Shown in pieces: positions 6,488-13,927 of a DNA stretch of 13,927 nucleotides. Origin of the DNA: CAWEPK01 sp049521495 (GTDB lineage: Bacteria > Desulfobacterota > Syntrophorhabdia > Syntrophorhabdales > WCHB1-27). Made by a program: the position numbers and the translations under genes. Every line of letters starts with the position of its first letter. The stretch's first letter is position 1. The stretch covers positions 1-13,927 of the forward strand of contig JBEKOT010000058.1 in assembly GCA_049521495.1 (NCBI GenBank), read 5' to 3'. The notes beneath the pieces were generated by a model. That model worked only from the letters and a program-made list of their open reading frames with translations, was not told the origin of the DNA and did not search any database.

Positions 6488-8140
6488 ATGGAAGAAAAAG
6501 ACTATAAGAGACTGTGGCGGAGGATCGTTCTTACAATCCTGGGCTTTTCCTTGATCCCCCTCTTTGCAATGGCAATTACCATCTATTATCAGTTCAGCGT
6601 TGCATATACTGCAAAGACCATCGAAAGCCTGAAGGCCCTGATAGAGAACCGGCGGAACGCCCTGGACCTCTTCTTCGACGAGCGGATCGCCCAGCTCGCT
6701 ACGATAGCCCACACCCATACGCTGAAGCAGCTCTCGGACGAGGCTTACCTGAACAATGTGTTCCGGGCGATGCAGACACGCTCCAGGTCCTACATCGACC
6801 TGGGAGTCATCGATCCGGAAGGCGCCCACGTGGCGTACGTGGGACCCCACAGAGAGTTGAAAAGGGTCAACTACAGGGAAGAAAAGTGGTTCGAATCGAC
6901 CCTCTCGAGGGGCGACTATATCAGCGATGTCTTTCTGGGCTTCCGTAAGCTGCCCCATTTTATCATCGCCGTCAGCGGGCGGGACGGGGAAAGGACGTGG
7001 ATTCTGCGCGCCACCATCAACGCGGAGATCATAGACAACATCGTCCGGGCGGCACAGATCGGCAGGAAGGGTGACGCATTCATCATCAACAAGGCTAATA
7101 TCTGCCAGACGGCCCCCCGTTTCTGTGGCGAGCTGTTCGGCCGTCCCAAGGCCCCCGATTTTTCGGGCACGAGAGGGACGCAGGTAGAACAGGTCACGAC
7201 CGGAGGTGAACGGAGCTTTTTCGCAGCTACCGAGATCAGGAACGGGCAATGGGTGCTCGTGGCGAAGGAAGGGCCGGGCGAGCTGTTGACGCCCCTTCGC
7301 GAGGCCCGCTTTACAACCCTGGCCCTCTTTCTCAGCGGCATTTTCATAATCGTCCTCGGTACCCTCCTGACCACCCGTTCCATGATGAACCACCTGGTGC
7401 GGATCGACCGGCAAAGGGCGGCAAACGAGCATATGATCGTTCAATCGAGCAAAATGGCGGCCCTGGGCAAGATGGCCGCCGGCGTTGCCCACGAAATCAA
7501 TAACCCCCTGGCCGTAATAAAGGAGAATGCGGGCTGGATGAAGGACCTTCTGACCGGGGAGGGTATTCGCCAAGGCGAAAACATCGGGCAATTTGAAGAT
7601 GCCCTGCGCAAGATCGAAAGCCACGTGGACCGGGCCAAGAAAGTGACGCACCGCCTCCTCGGTTTTGCAAGGAGCATGGAACCCACGCGCGAACAGGTTG
7701 ACGTGAGCAAAGCCCTGAGCGATACGATCGAGCTTCTGGGGAATGAATCGCGACACAGGAACATCGATATCGAGTTCGACGCGCAGCCGGACCTCCCCAC
7801 CATCGGGAGCGATTTTTCCCAGCTCCAGCAGGTTTTCCTGAACATCATAGACAATGCCATAGATGCTATCGGCAAGGACGGAAAGATCAGGATAAAGACA
7901 TCGTTCCTGCCGAAGAACAACGATGTGCTTATCGAGATTGCAGACAACGGACCGGGGATCGCGAAGGAGCACCTCGGTAAGATATTCGACCCCTTTTTCA
8001 CCACGAAAGAGGTTGGGAAGGGTACCGGCCTGGGCCTATCCATTGCGTACAGCATCGTGCAGAAGCTCGGAGGCCGGCTTACCGTGGCGAGCGAAGCGGG
8101 CAAAGGAACGAGCTTCGCCATCCACCTCCCCGTCGCCTAG
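6488..8140 (+). CDS. Cache-type sensor histidine kinase
   Basis: This 550-residue inner-membrane kinase has a first helix at about 12-34, a periplasmic sensing region (35-275) with the look of a double-Cache domain, including SYIDLGVIDPEGAHVAYVGP, and a second helix at about 276-295. A short linker replaces a clear HAMP domain. The kinase core is complete: phosphoacceptor His335 in AGVAHEINNPLA, N-box LNIIDNAIDAI with Asn456, G1 box ADNGPG (485-490), DPFFTTK, and G2 box GKGTGLGLS (510-518). The dimerisation type and Cache sensor recall DctB/ZraS-like kinases. It closes the permease operon, 20 bases after the preceding gene, and has no response regulator on its strand. The nearest receiver protein is in the convergent operon whose end lies 85 bases away. 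The ligand is unknown; an anion handled by the permease is an inference. Confidence 0.93.
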   Translation: MEEKDYKRLWRRIVLTILGFSLIPLFAMAITIYYQFSVAYTAKTIESLKALIENRRNALDLFFDERIAQLATIAHTHTLKQLSDEAYLNNVFRAMQTRSRSYIDLGVIDPEGAHVAYVGPHRELKRVNYREEKWFESTLSRGDYISDVFLGFRKLPHFIIAVSGRDGERTWILRATINAEIIDNIVRAAQIGRKGDAFIINKANICQTAPRFCGELFGRPKAPDFSGTRGTQVEQVTTGGERSFFAATEIRNGQWVLVAKEGPGELLTPLREARFTTLALFLSGIFIIVLGTLLTTRSMMNHLVRIDRQRAANEHMIVQSSKMAALGKMAAGVAHEINNPLAVIKENAGWMKDLLTGEGIRQGENIGQFEDALRKIESHVDRAKKVTHRLLGFARSMEPTREQVDVSKALSDTIELLGNESRHRNIDIEFDAQPDLPTIGSDFSQLQQVFLNIIDNAIDAIGKDGKIRIKTSFLPKNNDVLIEIADNGPGIAKEHLGKIFDPFFTTKEVGKGTGLGLSIAYSIVQKLGGRLTVASEAGKGTSFAIHLPVA

Positions 8141-8225
8141 CAATCACAAGTGCCGGTCGCCCGTCCACTCGGCAAAGCCAATGGAGCCTTCCCCTTAAAA
8201 AAGGAAGATACGGATACGCAGGGGG

Positions 8226-10817
8226 CTAATCGAGGGAATAGTTCCCGGAGAGAAAATTCCCTGCCACTGCCGATACGCTCTCTTCGTCCTTCATGAGCAT
8301 GTCCATCTGGCGGGTATAGAGGAGGAGTCTGCCGAGAAGATCGAGTTTTTCCATCAGGAGATCGCACCCGTATTTTTGAATGCGGCCGGTCACAAGGTCG
8401 CCCTGGCAATCGACCGTGAAGTCCAGTTTTGCCAGGATAAGCGAAATTGCTCGTACGCGGCGGTTCCTGCGGACAAGATCGGCGGCGCCGCCCTTGAACG
8501 AAAAATTGATATAGTTCGTATCGACGTTAGGACCGCAGTAAGAATCGAGGACACTGTAGTGATAGCCTACCCTGGAGCTGAAATTGACGTAATTGTCCGC
8601 GACGATGGCGAAGCTGCGCTCACCGAACCGCTCGGCAGTGGGAGGCGGGGCTGTCATCTGTTCTCTCATGACGGAAAAGAAGCCTTCGAAATCGACCGGC
8701 CGGACCTGAGGAGATCGAAAGTCCCCGTGGGTCATGCCTCTGAGGACGGCGTTGAAGGGAGCGGACGCTACATCCTCGATCTTGACTTTGCTCGATCCGG
8801 CCCTGTGCGAGGCGATCCCCCCTCCCAGATCTATGACATACAGGTCCAGGGGGATGTGGGCGTCAAGCTTAACGGCAAAGCCCTCTCTCTTTGAAGCCAG
8901 GTCGCCGATCTGGAACATCTCCGTATAGCTCAGCTCGTGAACGAGACGCCCTACGTCATGGAGCGTCGCGCAGAAATCGGGAGCGAAGTTCGGGGCCCTC
9001 GGGTCAGTTAGATTCAAGGGAACGACGAGGTCGGCAACCCTTCGGAGGACCTCGTAGACGGGGGTATCTTTCATAGGCGACTGGATTGTCTTCTGTAAAG
9101 ACAGGAGCTCGGGCACCGTACCCCGGTACACCACTCCCGAATAGGCGTCTACGGTGATCTCCATCCCCGTGGTGATGATCGCTGTCGCTATCTTTGTATC
9201 GAGGATCGTTGGAACCGCGAACTCCCTGGCAAGAGAGGCCATGTGCCCGGCCACGCCGCCCACATCGGTGATGATGGCCCTGGCCTTTCCCATAGCCAGT
9301 ACGAACTTGGGCGAAGAATGTCTCGCCACAAGCACCGCCCCTTCCGGAAATGCCATCAGGTCTTCCTCGGAATTCACGCAAAAGGCCGGCCCGCAGCCCA
9401 CCCCGGGGCAGGCTACAGCACCTCCTTTTAACAGTACGGGGTAACGGGAGGCGGCGGGAACGGACCGCTTTTCGTATTCCGCAGACCCTACCTTGAGGGG
9501 GCGGGACTGGAGGAGCAGCAGCCGTCCGTCCCCGTCGAGGGCCCATTCTATGTCTTGAGGATGGCTGTAATGCTTCTCCAAAATGAGCGCGTATTCAGCG
9601 AGCGCGCTGACCTGCCCTGGAGAGAGGCAGGGCGCATCCTGTTTTTGCGGTTCCACCTGGATTTCCTGAAGCCCTCCCTCGGGCAGATTGACGAGCTGTA
9701 CCGGCTTATGCGAAACGACGGTACTCAAAATCGTGCTCGTGTCGTCCTTGTCGACAACGTACGAATCGGGCGTGACGCGGCCCTCCACGGCGTACGGCCC
9801 AAGGCCCCAGACCGCCGTGATGAAGATATTGTCCTCGAGGAAATTAAAGGGATGGCGTGTATAGATCACCCCGCTCGCAACCGACCCTATCATCTCCAGG
9901 CAGGCAATGCTCATCGCGATATCTTCGTCCATGATGCCCTTGTTGAGGCGATAGGCTATGGCCGCGGGCGTATATAGACTTGCTATGACCTCTTTGTAGG
10001 CGGTGATCAGGCCGTCACCCGGAACGTTCAGCACGGACAGGTACTGGCCGGCGAAGGTGAGCGTGCTGTCCTCTCTCGTCGCACTGCTCCGCACCGAGAC
10101 TCTCAGACTGCCGACTTTGATCTTGCCGGCATTTATCCGGCCGAGCATTTCGTCGTATGCCCCCTTGATGGCCGCCTCCATCTCTTCGGGGACCTCGGCC
10201 GAACTGATGAGCCGCTGAATCTCCCGGCTCGATTCGGCAATAGTCTCGGGTCGGCCCGGGTCGATTTCCATCTTCCTGGCATTTATCTTTTCAAGAAGCT
10301 CGTTGTGGGAAAGGAAGGTGGTAAAACCGCCGATGGTGATGCAAAAGCCCTCGGGAATCGGCAGACGCAGGCGGCTTCGCATCTCTCCGAGATTGGCATT
10401 CTTCCCACCCACCCAATCGATCATCTCCCTGTTTATCCTGTCATAGGTGAGGATCAGCTCGGCAGGGCCCGGCTCTTTCTTGCGGCCCATCTCCTCCTGG
10501 ATCTTTCCTTCTATCATTTTGACGACTTCGAACAAACGGGGATAGCGGTGGTGCGAGAGATCATCGAGACTCTTTACCATCCTCAAGCAATGAAACAAGG
10601 CCCAGCCGGCTTCCGTGCGTACATAGGACATGCCGAAGACCTGCTGGCCGCGCAATTTCTCTTCTAGATCACTGATTATCTGCAGAAGCTTGGTATTCGA
10701 ATCGAGGAGCATCCGGAAAGCGGCGTACTTGAATCTGAAAAGCCTGCCGGCTTCGTTCTCCCGGCTCGTGCCCTTTCCAACCTTCCAATTTTTGAGGAGC
10801 TTGAGTTTCTTTAACAT
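8226..10817 (-). CDS. PEP synthase/PPDK-like dikinase with novel C-terminal domain (paralogue 1)
   Basis: This 863-residue protein has four regions. Residues 1-115 are a helical domain with FGMSYVR (61-67). Residues about 124-442 are the PPDK/PEP-synthase ATP-grasp domain: VGGKNANLGEM with Lys139, RSSATRED (243-250), the MDEDIAMSIACLEM segment, QDIEWALD (421-428) with Glu424, and LLLQSRP with Gln437. Residues about 460-570 are the swivelling phosphohistidine domain: DVGGVAGHMASLAREF with His525. The usual PEP/pyruvate-binding TIM barrel is absent; residues about 584-863 form an unrecognised domain shared with its paralogue at 11257-13863. So it can probably phosphorylate its own histidine from ATP, but the acceptor is unknown. 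At His-2, where PPDK and PEP synthase carry the regulatory Thr, it has Ala523. It is last in its operon, 19 bases after the response regulator, with a weak ribosome binding site. Confidence 0.88.
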   Translation of the reverse strand: MLKKLKLLKNWKVGKGTSRENEAGRLFRFKYAAFRMLLDSNTKLLQIISDLEEKLRGQQVFGMSYVRTEAGWALFHCLRMVKSLDDLSHHRYPRLFEVVKMIEGKIQEEMGRKKEPGPAELILTYDRINREMIDWVGGKNANLGEMRSRLRLPIPEGFCITIGGFTTFLSHNELLEKINARKMEIDPGRPETIAESSREIQRLISSAEVPEEMEAAIKGAYDEMLGRINAGKIKVGSLRVSVRSSATREDSTLTFAGQYLSVLNVPGDGLITAYKEVIASLYTPAAIAYRLNKGIMDEDIAMSIACLEMIGSVASGVIYTRHPFNFLEDNIFITAVWGLGPYAVEGRVTPDSYVVDKDDTSTILSTVVSHKPVQLVNLPEGGLQEIQVEPQKQDAPCLSPGQVSALAEYALILEKHYSHPQDIEWALDGDGRLLLLQSRPLKVGSAEYEKRSVPAASRYPVLLKGGAVACPGVGCGPAFCVNSEEDLMAFPEGAVLVARHSSPKFVLAMGKARAIITDVGGVAGHMASLAREFAVPTILDTKIATAIITTGMEITVDAYSGVVYRGTVPELLSLQKTIQSPMKDTPVYEVLRRVADLVVPLNLTDPRAPNFAPDFCATLHDVGRLVHELSYTEMFQIGDLASKREGFAVKLDAHIPLDLYVIDLGGGIASHRAGSSKVKIEDVASAPFNAVLRGMTHGDFRSPQVRPVDFEGFFSVMREQMTAPPPTAERFGERSFAIVADNYVNFSSRVGYHYSVLDSYCGPNVDTNYINFSFKGGAADLVRRNRRVRAISLILAKLDFTVDCQGDLVTGRIQKYGCDLLMEKLDLLGRLLLYTRQMDMLMKDEESVSAVAGNFLSGNYSLD

Positions 10818-10836
10818 TTACGCTTTCTATTTTCCG

Positions 10837-11223
10837 TCATGTCCCTTCCTGGACGAGCCTTCTCTGAAAAGCGTCGCCTATCCTGCCGACCAGGTCATTG
10901 ATGTCGCACGGTTTTATCAGATAATCGAAGGCGCCCAGGCGCATGCCCTCTACCCCCGATTCTACCGAGGCGTGACCCGTAAGCAGGATCACCTCGATCA
11001 GGGGATCTGCGGTCCTCATCTGTCTCAGTGTCTCCAGCCCGTCGATTCCGGGCATCTTCACGTCCACGATAGCAACCTCGATATTCCCTTTCTTGACCGC
11101 CTCTATCGCCCCATAGCCGTTATCCACCTCGGTCACGTCAAAGTTCCTCCTTCTAAGGCGACTGGCCAGCGTCGTTCGGAAGTCGTCCTCGTCGTCCACC
11201 AACAACAACCGGATCCTGTGCAT
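10837..11223 (-). CDS. single-domain response regulator
   Basis: This 128-residue protein is a lone receiver (REC) domain of the CheY type. All phosphorylation-site residues are there: the acidic pair Asp10-Asp11 in LLLVDDEDD, phosphoacceptor Asp54 in AIVDVKMPG, switch Thr82 in LLTGHAS, and Lys104 in YLIKP. No DNA-binding or enzymatic output domain follows; only about 15 residues (FQRRLVQEGT end) remain. AGGAGGGGG precedes the ATG, an unusually strong ribosome binding site in this operon and much better than those of the flanking dikinase-like genes, so more REC protein than enzyme may be made. It sits between the two paralogues, 33 and 19 bases away. It probably acts by protein contact, with the paralogues as the obvious candidates; the convergent sensor kinase is the nearest possible phosphodonor. 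Confidence 0.93.
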   Translation of the reverse strand: MHRIRLLLVDDEDDFRTTLASRLRRRNFDVTEVDNGYGAIEAVKKGNIEVAIVDVKMPGIDGLETLRQMRTADPLIEVILLTGHASVESGVEGMRLGAFDYLIKPCDINDLVGRIGDAFQRRLVQEGT

Positions 11224-11256
11224 GGTTTTCCCCCTCCTTATGTGCCCCTGTCGGGT

Positions 11257-13863
11257 TCAATCGGGCTTTATCTCCACTACGGATGACAGCTCCTTTATCA
11301 TCTCTTCCAGGTGCCGCCTGACCCTCGCCGTGTCGGAAAGGACCATATCGAGCTGGCGGGTATGGAGCAATATATACCCCAGCACCTTCAACCTTTCCAT
11401 CATGTAGGCCTTTTCCTGGCGCTCTACGCGGGCCGAGATCATGTCGCCACTAGCCTGGGTCCAGAAATCGAACCTCTCCAGTACGCCCCTTATCAGTTCG
11501 CCCCTTCTTTCCTTGCGTTCGCGATCGGCGGCCCCGCCCTTGAAATAGAACCATACATAGTTCTCCGCCGCCCTTTCGCCCAGGAAGGCCTCGACAGTGG
11601 AGTAATGAAAGCCCAGTTTTGTGTTGAGGTGAAAGAAATCTCCGGAGACTATGAGGTAGTTGCTGCCGGCCATGGCCGACTCCCGGCCGGGGGCAAGGTC
11701 GGGCGTCATCGTCGATTCGACCAGGATGGAAACGAAGCCCTTCGAGTCCAGCGGCGGCGGACCTTTCCACGGAAAGGCGGTGATGCCTCGCCATAGCGCG
11801 GAAAGCGGCTCGCACGTGATGTCCCCGATACCGAGGACCGCCTTATCGGCCCCTTCGCGGACGCCGCCGCCCAGGTCCAATACCAGCCAATCCATAGGAA
11901 CATCGGAAACAAGTTTCCTCGCCGCATCCCTGGAAAAAGGCGTCTCACCGGCCTCGTCGAACAATTCCCTCAACGCGGATTCATGGGCGTAACGGATAAT
12001 ATCGTGAAAAGTCCGGCACGCTCCCGGCGTAAACGACCCGGACTCAGGGTCCGAGAGGTTCAGGGGAGCGATATGCTTGAGGACCCCTTCCAGGACATGA
12101 TAGACAGGGGTTCCTTTCATCCCGTTCGACCTTCTCTTACGGGTCGCGGAGAGGACGCTCTCCGCCCGGCCGTCATATATTGCTCGCCCGTCCGCGTCGA
12201 CGGTCACGACCTCGCCTGTACGGATGGTCTGGAAGGCGCTTGTTGCCCCCATCAGCGCCGGGACCCTGAATTCCCTCGCCACAGCCGCCAGATGCCCGGT
12301 GATCCCCCCCTGTTCGGTCACGACGGCGGCCGCCTTGTGCAGCAGGGCTGCCCACCGCGGCAGGGGGTTCTTCGCCACGAGGACCGCCCCCTCGGGAAAC
12401 TGCAGCATATCGACCGTCGTTTCTACGCGGAATGCCGGACCGCAGGCAGCCCCGGGACTGGCGGTTACGCCCCCTTCCAAGAGCTTCGGGCAACAGGCGG
12501 CTTCGCATGCCGCAGCCTCTCGAGTCTCTTTTTCTCCGGGGACCAGGAGCGGCCGGGCCTGCAGAACCCAAAAGGCGCCGCAGGGATCGAGGGCCCATTC
12601 TATATCCTGAGGGGCGCCGAAATGTTCTTCCAGCCGCATCGCTATCTCCGCCAGCTCCCGGGCCTGCCCATCGGTCAGGGCCGGGAGCTGGGACTCATGC
12701 TCGTCGACATTCTCCATGGCTATTCCTTCCCCTTCGAGGAGAACGGCTTTATGCCTCTTGGCGTGGGTCTCTTTTCTTCTGACGGTGTGCGGTTCTTCCC
12801 TTTCGAGGACGTACAGGTCGGGGTTGACGGTGCCGTCCACCACCGGTTTTCCCAATCCCAATACCGCGTTGATGATAACGGCATCGGGAAAGGAGGACCC
12901 TGGATCGACGGAATACATCACGCCGGCGGCAGCGGCCGGGACCATGGGCATGCACCCGACGCACATGGCGATGTCCTCGTCCAGGAACCCCATATTGATA
13001 CGATAGGTTATGGCGGGTGCGGAATACTTGCCGGCAACAACCTCTTTGTAGGAGAGTGTGAGAGATTCGGGGCCGACATTCAGGATCGAGCGATACTGGC
13101 CGGCGAAGGAAACACCCGCCTCGTCCTCCCCTAGGGCGCTGCTGCGCAGCGCGACGCCGGCCATGTCTTTGGTCCTTGTCCGCAAGTCCTGATACGCCGA
13201 AAGAATTGCCTCTTCGAGCTTATCAGGCAGCGGGGTCCTGAGTATCAGCCCCTGGATCTTTGCGCTGATCTCATGGAGCTGAGCAATGTCCTCCCTTTTC
13301 AGGAATTGGGTCTGCCGGTTGATCTCCTCTTGCAGGCCGCTTTTTTCCATGAAGAGCTCATAGGCGGCCGAGGTGATGACAAAACCGTCGGGCACGGGCA
13401 GCCGGAGCCGGTTCTTCGCCTCTCCCAGATAGGCCATTTTATTACCGGTCTGGTCTGCCGTCTCTCTGCCGACCTTGTCCAGAGGGACCACGAGGGAGGC
13501 GACGTGGGTGGGCCTTTTTTTTGTCAGTTGCCGGTCGATCTTGGCGCGGATTTCGTCGAAAACCGCGAAAAGCTTCCGGTTCTCCCCGTCGGCGATCTCG
13601 TTGAGATTTTGAATGATCTTGTAAATATCGACAGAAAGTGCTGTGCATCGAGCCCGGACGAAGGCCATCCCGAAAACGCCCGGTCCTTCCATGGCCTGTT
13701 CCAATTCGTTTATGATTTCGAGGACTTCATCGTTGAGGCCGAGGAGGGTTTTGAAGTTTATATAGTGCTTCGTAAAGGCAAGACGAACGCTCTCTCTTTT
13801 CTGTTCCGCCTTTTGCAGCTTTGCCTCCGTCCGCCTCTTGAGGTAGTCCCTGATGGGCCGCAT
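11257..13863 (-). CDS. PEP synthase/PPDK-like dikinase with novel C-terminal domain (paralogue 2)
   Basis: This 868-residue paralogue of the protein at 8226-10817 has the same plan: a charged, helical N-terminus with FGMAFVR (64-70), an ATP-grasp domain (about 127-440), the phosphohistidine domain with EQGGITGHLAAVAREF and His524, and the unrecognised C-terminal domain (about 584-868). ATP-site residues are kept with small changes: GNK instead of GGK around Lys142, RSSALGED (240-247), QDIEWALD (419-426) and VLQARP. Unlike paralogue 1, it keeps Thr522 two residues before the His, the position phosphorylated by regulatory proteins in PPDK and PEP synthase. There is no TIM barrel. The start is constrained: an in-frame TAG lies seven codons upstream and there is no other ATG nearby. 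It is the first gene of the operon visible in the window. PEP formation is unlikely without the barrel; the substrate is unknown. Confidence 0.88.
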   Translation of the reverse strand: MRPIRDYLKRRTEAKLQKAEQKRESVRLAFTKHYINFKTLLGLNDEVLEIINELEQAMEGPGVFGMAFVRARCTALSVDIYKIIQNLNEIADGENRKLFAVFDEIRAKIDRQLTKKRPTHVASLVVPLDKVGRETADQTGNKMAYLGEAKNRLRLPVPDGFVITSAAYELFMEKSGLQEEINRQTQFLKREDIAQLHEISAKIQGLILRTPLPDKLEEAILSAYQDLRTRTKDMAGVALRSSALGEDEAGVSFAGQYRSILNVGPESLTLSYKEVVAGKYSAPAITYRINMGFLDEDIAMCVGCMPMVPAAAAGVMYSVDPGSSFPDAVIINAVLGLGKPVVDGTVNPDLYVLEREEPHTVRRKETHAKRHKAVLLEGEGIAMENVDEHESQLPALTDGQARELAEIAMRLEEHFGAPQDIEWALDPCGAFWVLQARPLLVPGEKETREAAACEAACCPKLLEGGVTASPGAACGPAFRVETTVDMLQFPEGAVLVAKNPLPRWAALLHKAAAVVTEQGGITGHLAAVAREFRVPALMGATSAFQTIRTGEVVTVDADGRAIYDGRAESVLSATRKRRSNGMKGTPVYHVLEGVLKHIAPLNLSDPESGSFTPGACRTFHDIIRYAHESALRELFDEAGETPFSRDAARKLVSDVPMDWLVLDLGGGVREGADKAVLGIGDITCEPLSALWRGITAFPWKGPPPLDSKGFVSILVESTMTPDLAPGRESAMAGSNYLIVSGDFFHLNTKLGFHYSTVEAFLGERAAENYVWFYFKGGAADRERKERRGELIRGVLERFDFWTQASGDMISARVERQEKAYMMERLKVLGYILLHTRQLDMVLSDTARVRRHLEEMIKELSSVVEIKPD

Positions 13864-13927
13864 CTCCGATGATCCGTCCTTTTTCTATTTCAATCCGCTC
13901 AGCCTGCGTCTCTCCCCGAAGCACCAG

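Noticed and set aside
6380..7972. Long open frame of 530 codons antisense to the sensor kinase
   Set aside because: It lies opposite a kinase gene with a complete set of motifs, shows no recognisable domain, and is the usual result of GC-rich codon use on the sense strand.
8141..8225. CTTCC/GGAAG hairpin (8188-8207) as terminator between the convergent kinase and dikinase-like genes
   Set aside because: The stem is only five pairs with a ten-base loop, and the A or T run lies inside the loop and not after the stem. No convincing intrinsic terminator is seen on either strand.
11983..13134. Long open frame of 383 codons antisense to dikinase-like paralogue 2
   Set aside because: The minus-strand gene is clearly real and matches its paralogue throughout. 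The antisense product is low-complexity and rich in Gly, Arg and Pro.
13864..13927. End of an upstream minus-strand gene
   Set aside because: Two frames could end here (a TAG at 13885-13887 or a TGA at 13899-13901), but fewer than 15 codons are visible in each, so neither can be identified.

Overview
The window is GC-rich, gene-dense bacterial DNA without rRNA, tRNA, CRISPR or recognisable mobile elements. The gene types (a TauE/SafE permease with small accessory membrane and lipoproteins, a Cache-type sensor kinase, and pyruvate-phosphate-dikinase-like enzymes next to a single-domain response regulator) suggest a Gram-negative, probably an anaerobic member of the former Deltaproteobacteria (Desulfobacterota or relatives). 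Two lipobox signal peptides and sigma70-like promoters fit this. The lineage is an inference from gene content, not a match to a named genome.

Layout. Positions 3-1450 (+) hold the end of a ROK-family fructokinase (mak) overlapping by ATGA with a complete 3-methyladenine DNA glycosylase I (tag). Positions 1517-2271 (+) hold two small, separately promoted genes: a two-helix membrane protein whose strongly ribosome-bound start is out of frame by one base in an A7 run, and a 59-residue DUF1059-type protein. A convergent lipoprotein of unknown function lies at 2389-3159 (-). A 447-base divergent intergenic region (3160-3606) carries a promoter in each direction and a long imperfect hairpin. Positions 3607-8140 (+) look like one operon: small membrane protein, TauE/SafE permease, lipoprotein, two-helix membrane protein, and a Cache-type sensor histidine kinase. 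Positions 13863-8226 (-) form a second, convergent operon: an 868-residue dikinase-like protein, a single-domain response regulator, and an 863-residue paralogue of the first.

How it may work together. The (+) operon looks like an anion exporter/importer coupled to an extracytoplasmic sensor kinase. The kinase has no response regulator beside it on its own strand; the nearest is the stand-alone REC protein in the convergent operon, placed between the two dikinase-like genes. Both dikinase-like proteins keep the ATP-grasp residues and the phosphorylatable histidine of PEP synthase/PPDK but lack the PEP/pyruvate-binding TIM barrel. In its place they share a C-terminal domain of about 280 residues that I do not recognise, with motifs at the same residue numbers in both. 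This paired dikinase-like system, with a REC protein and possibly a membrane sensor, is the strongest candidate for an undescribed system in the window. Its substrate and the kinase-REC pairing are not shown by the sequence.
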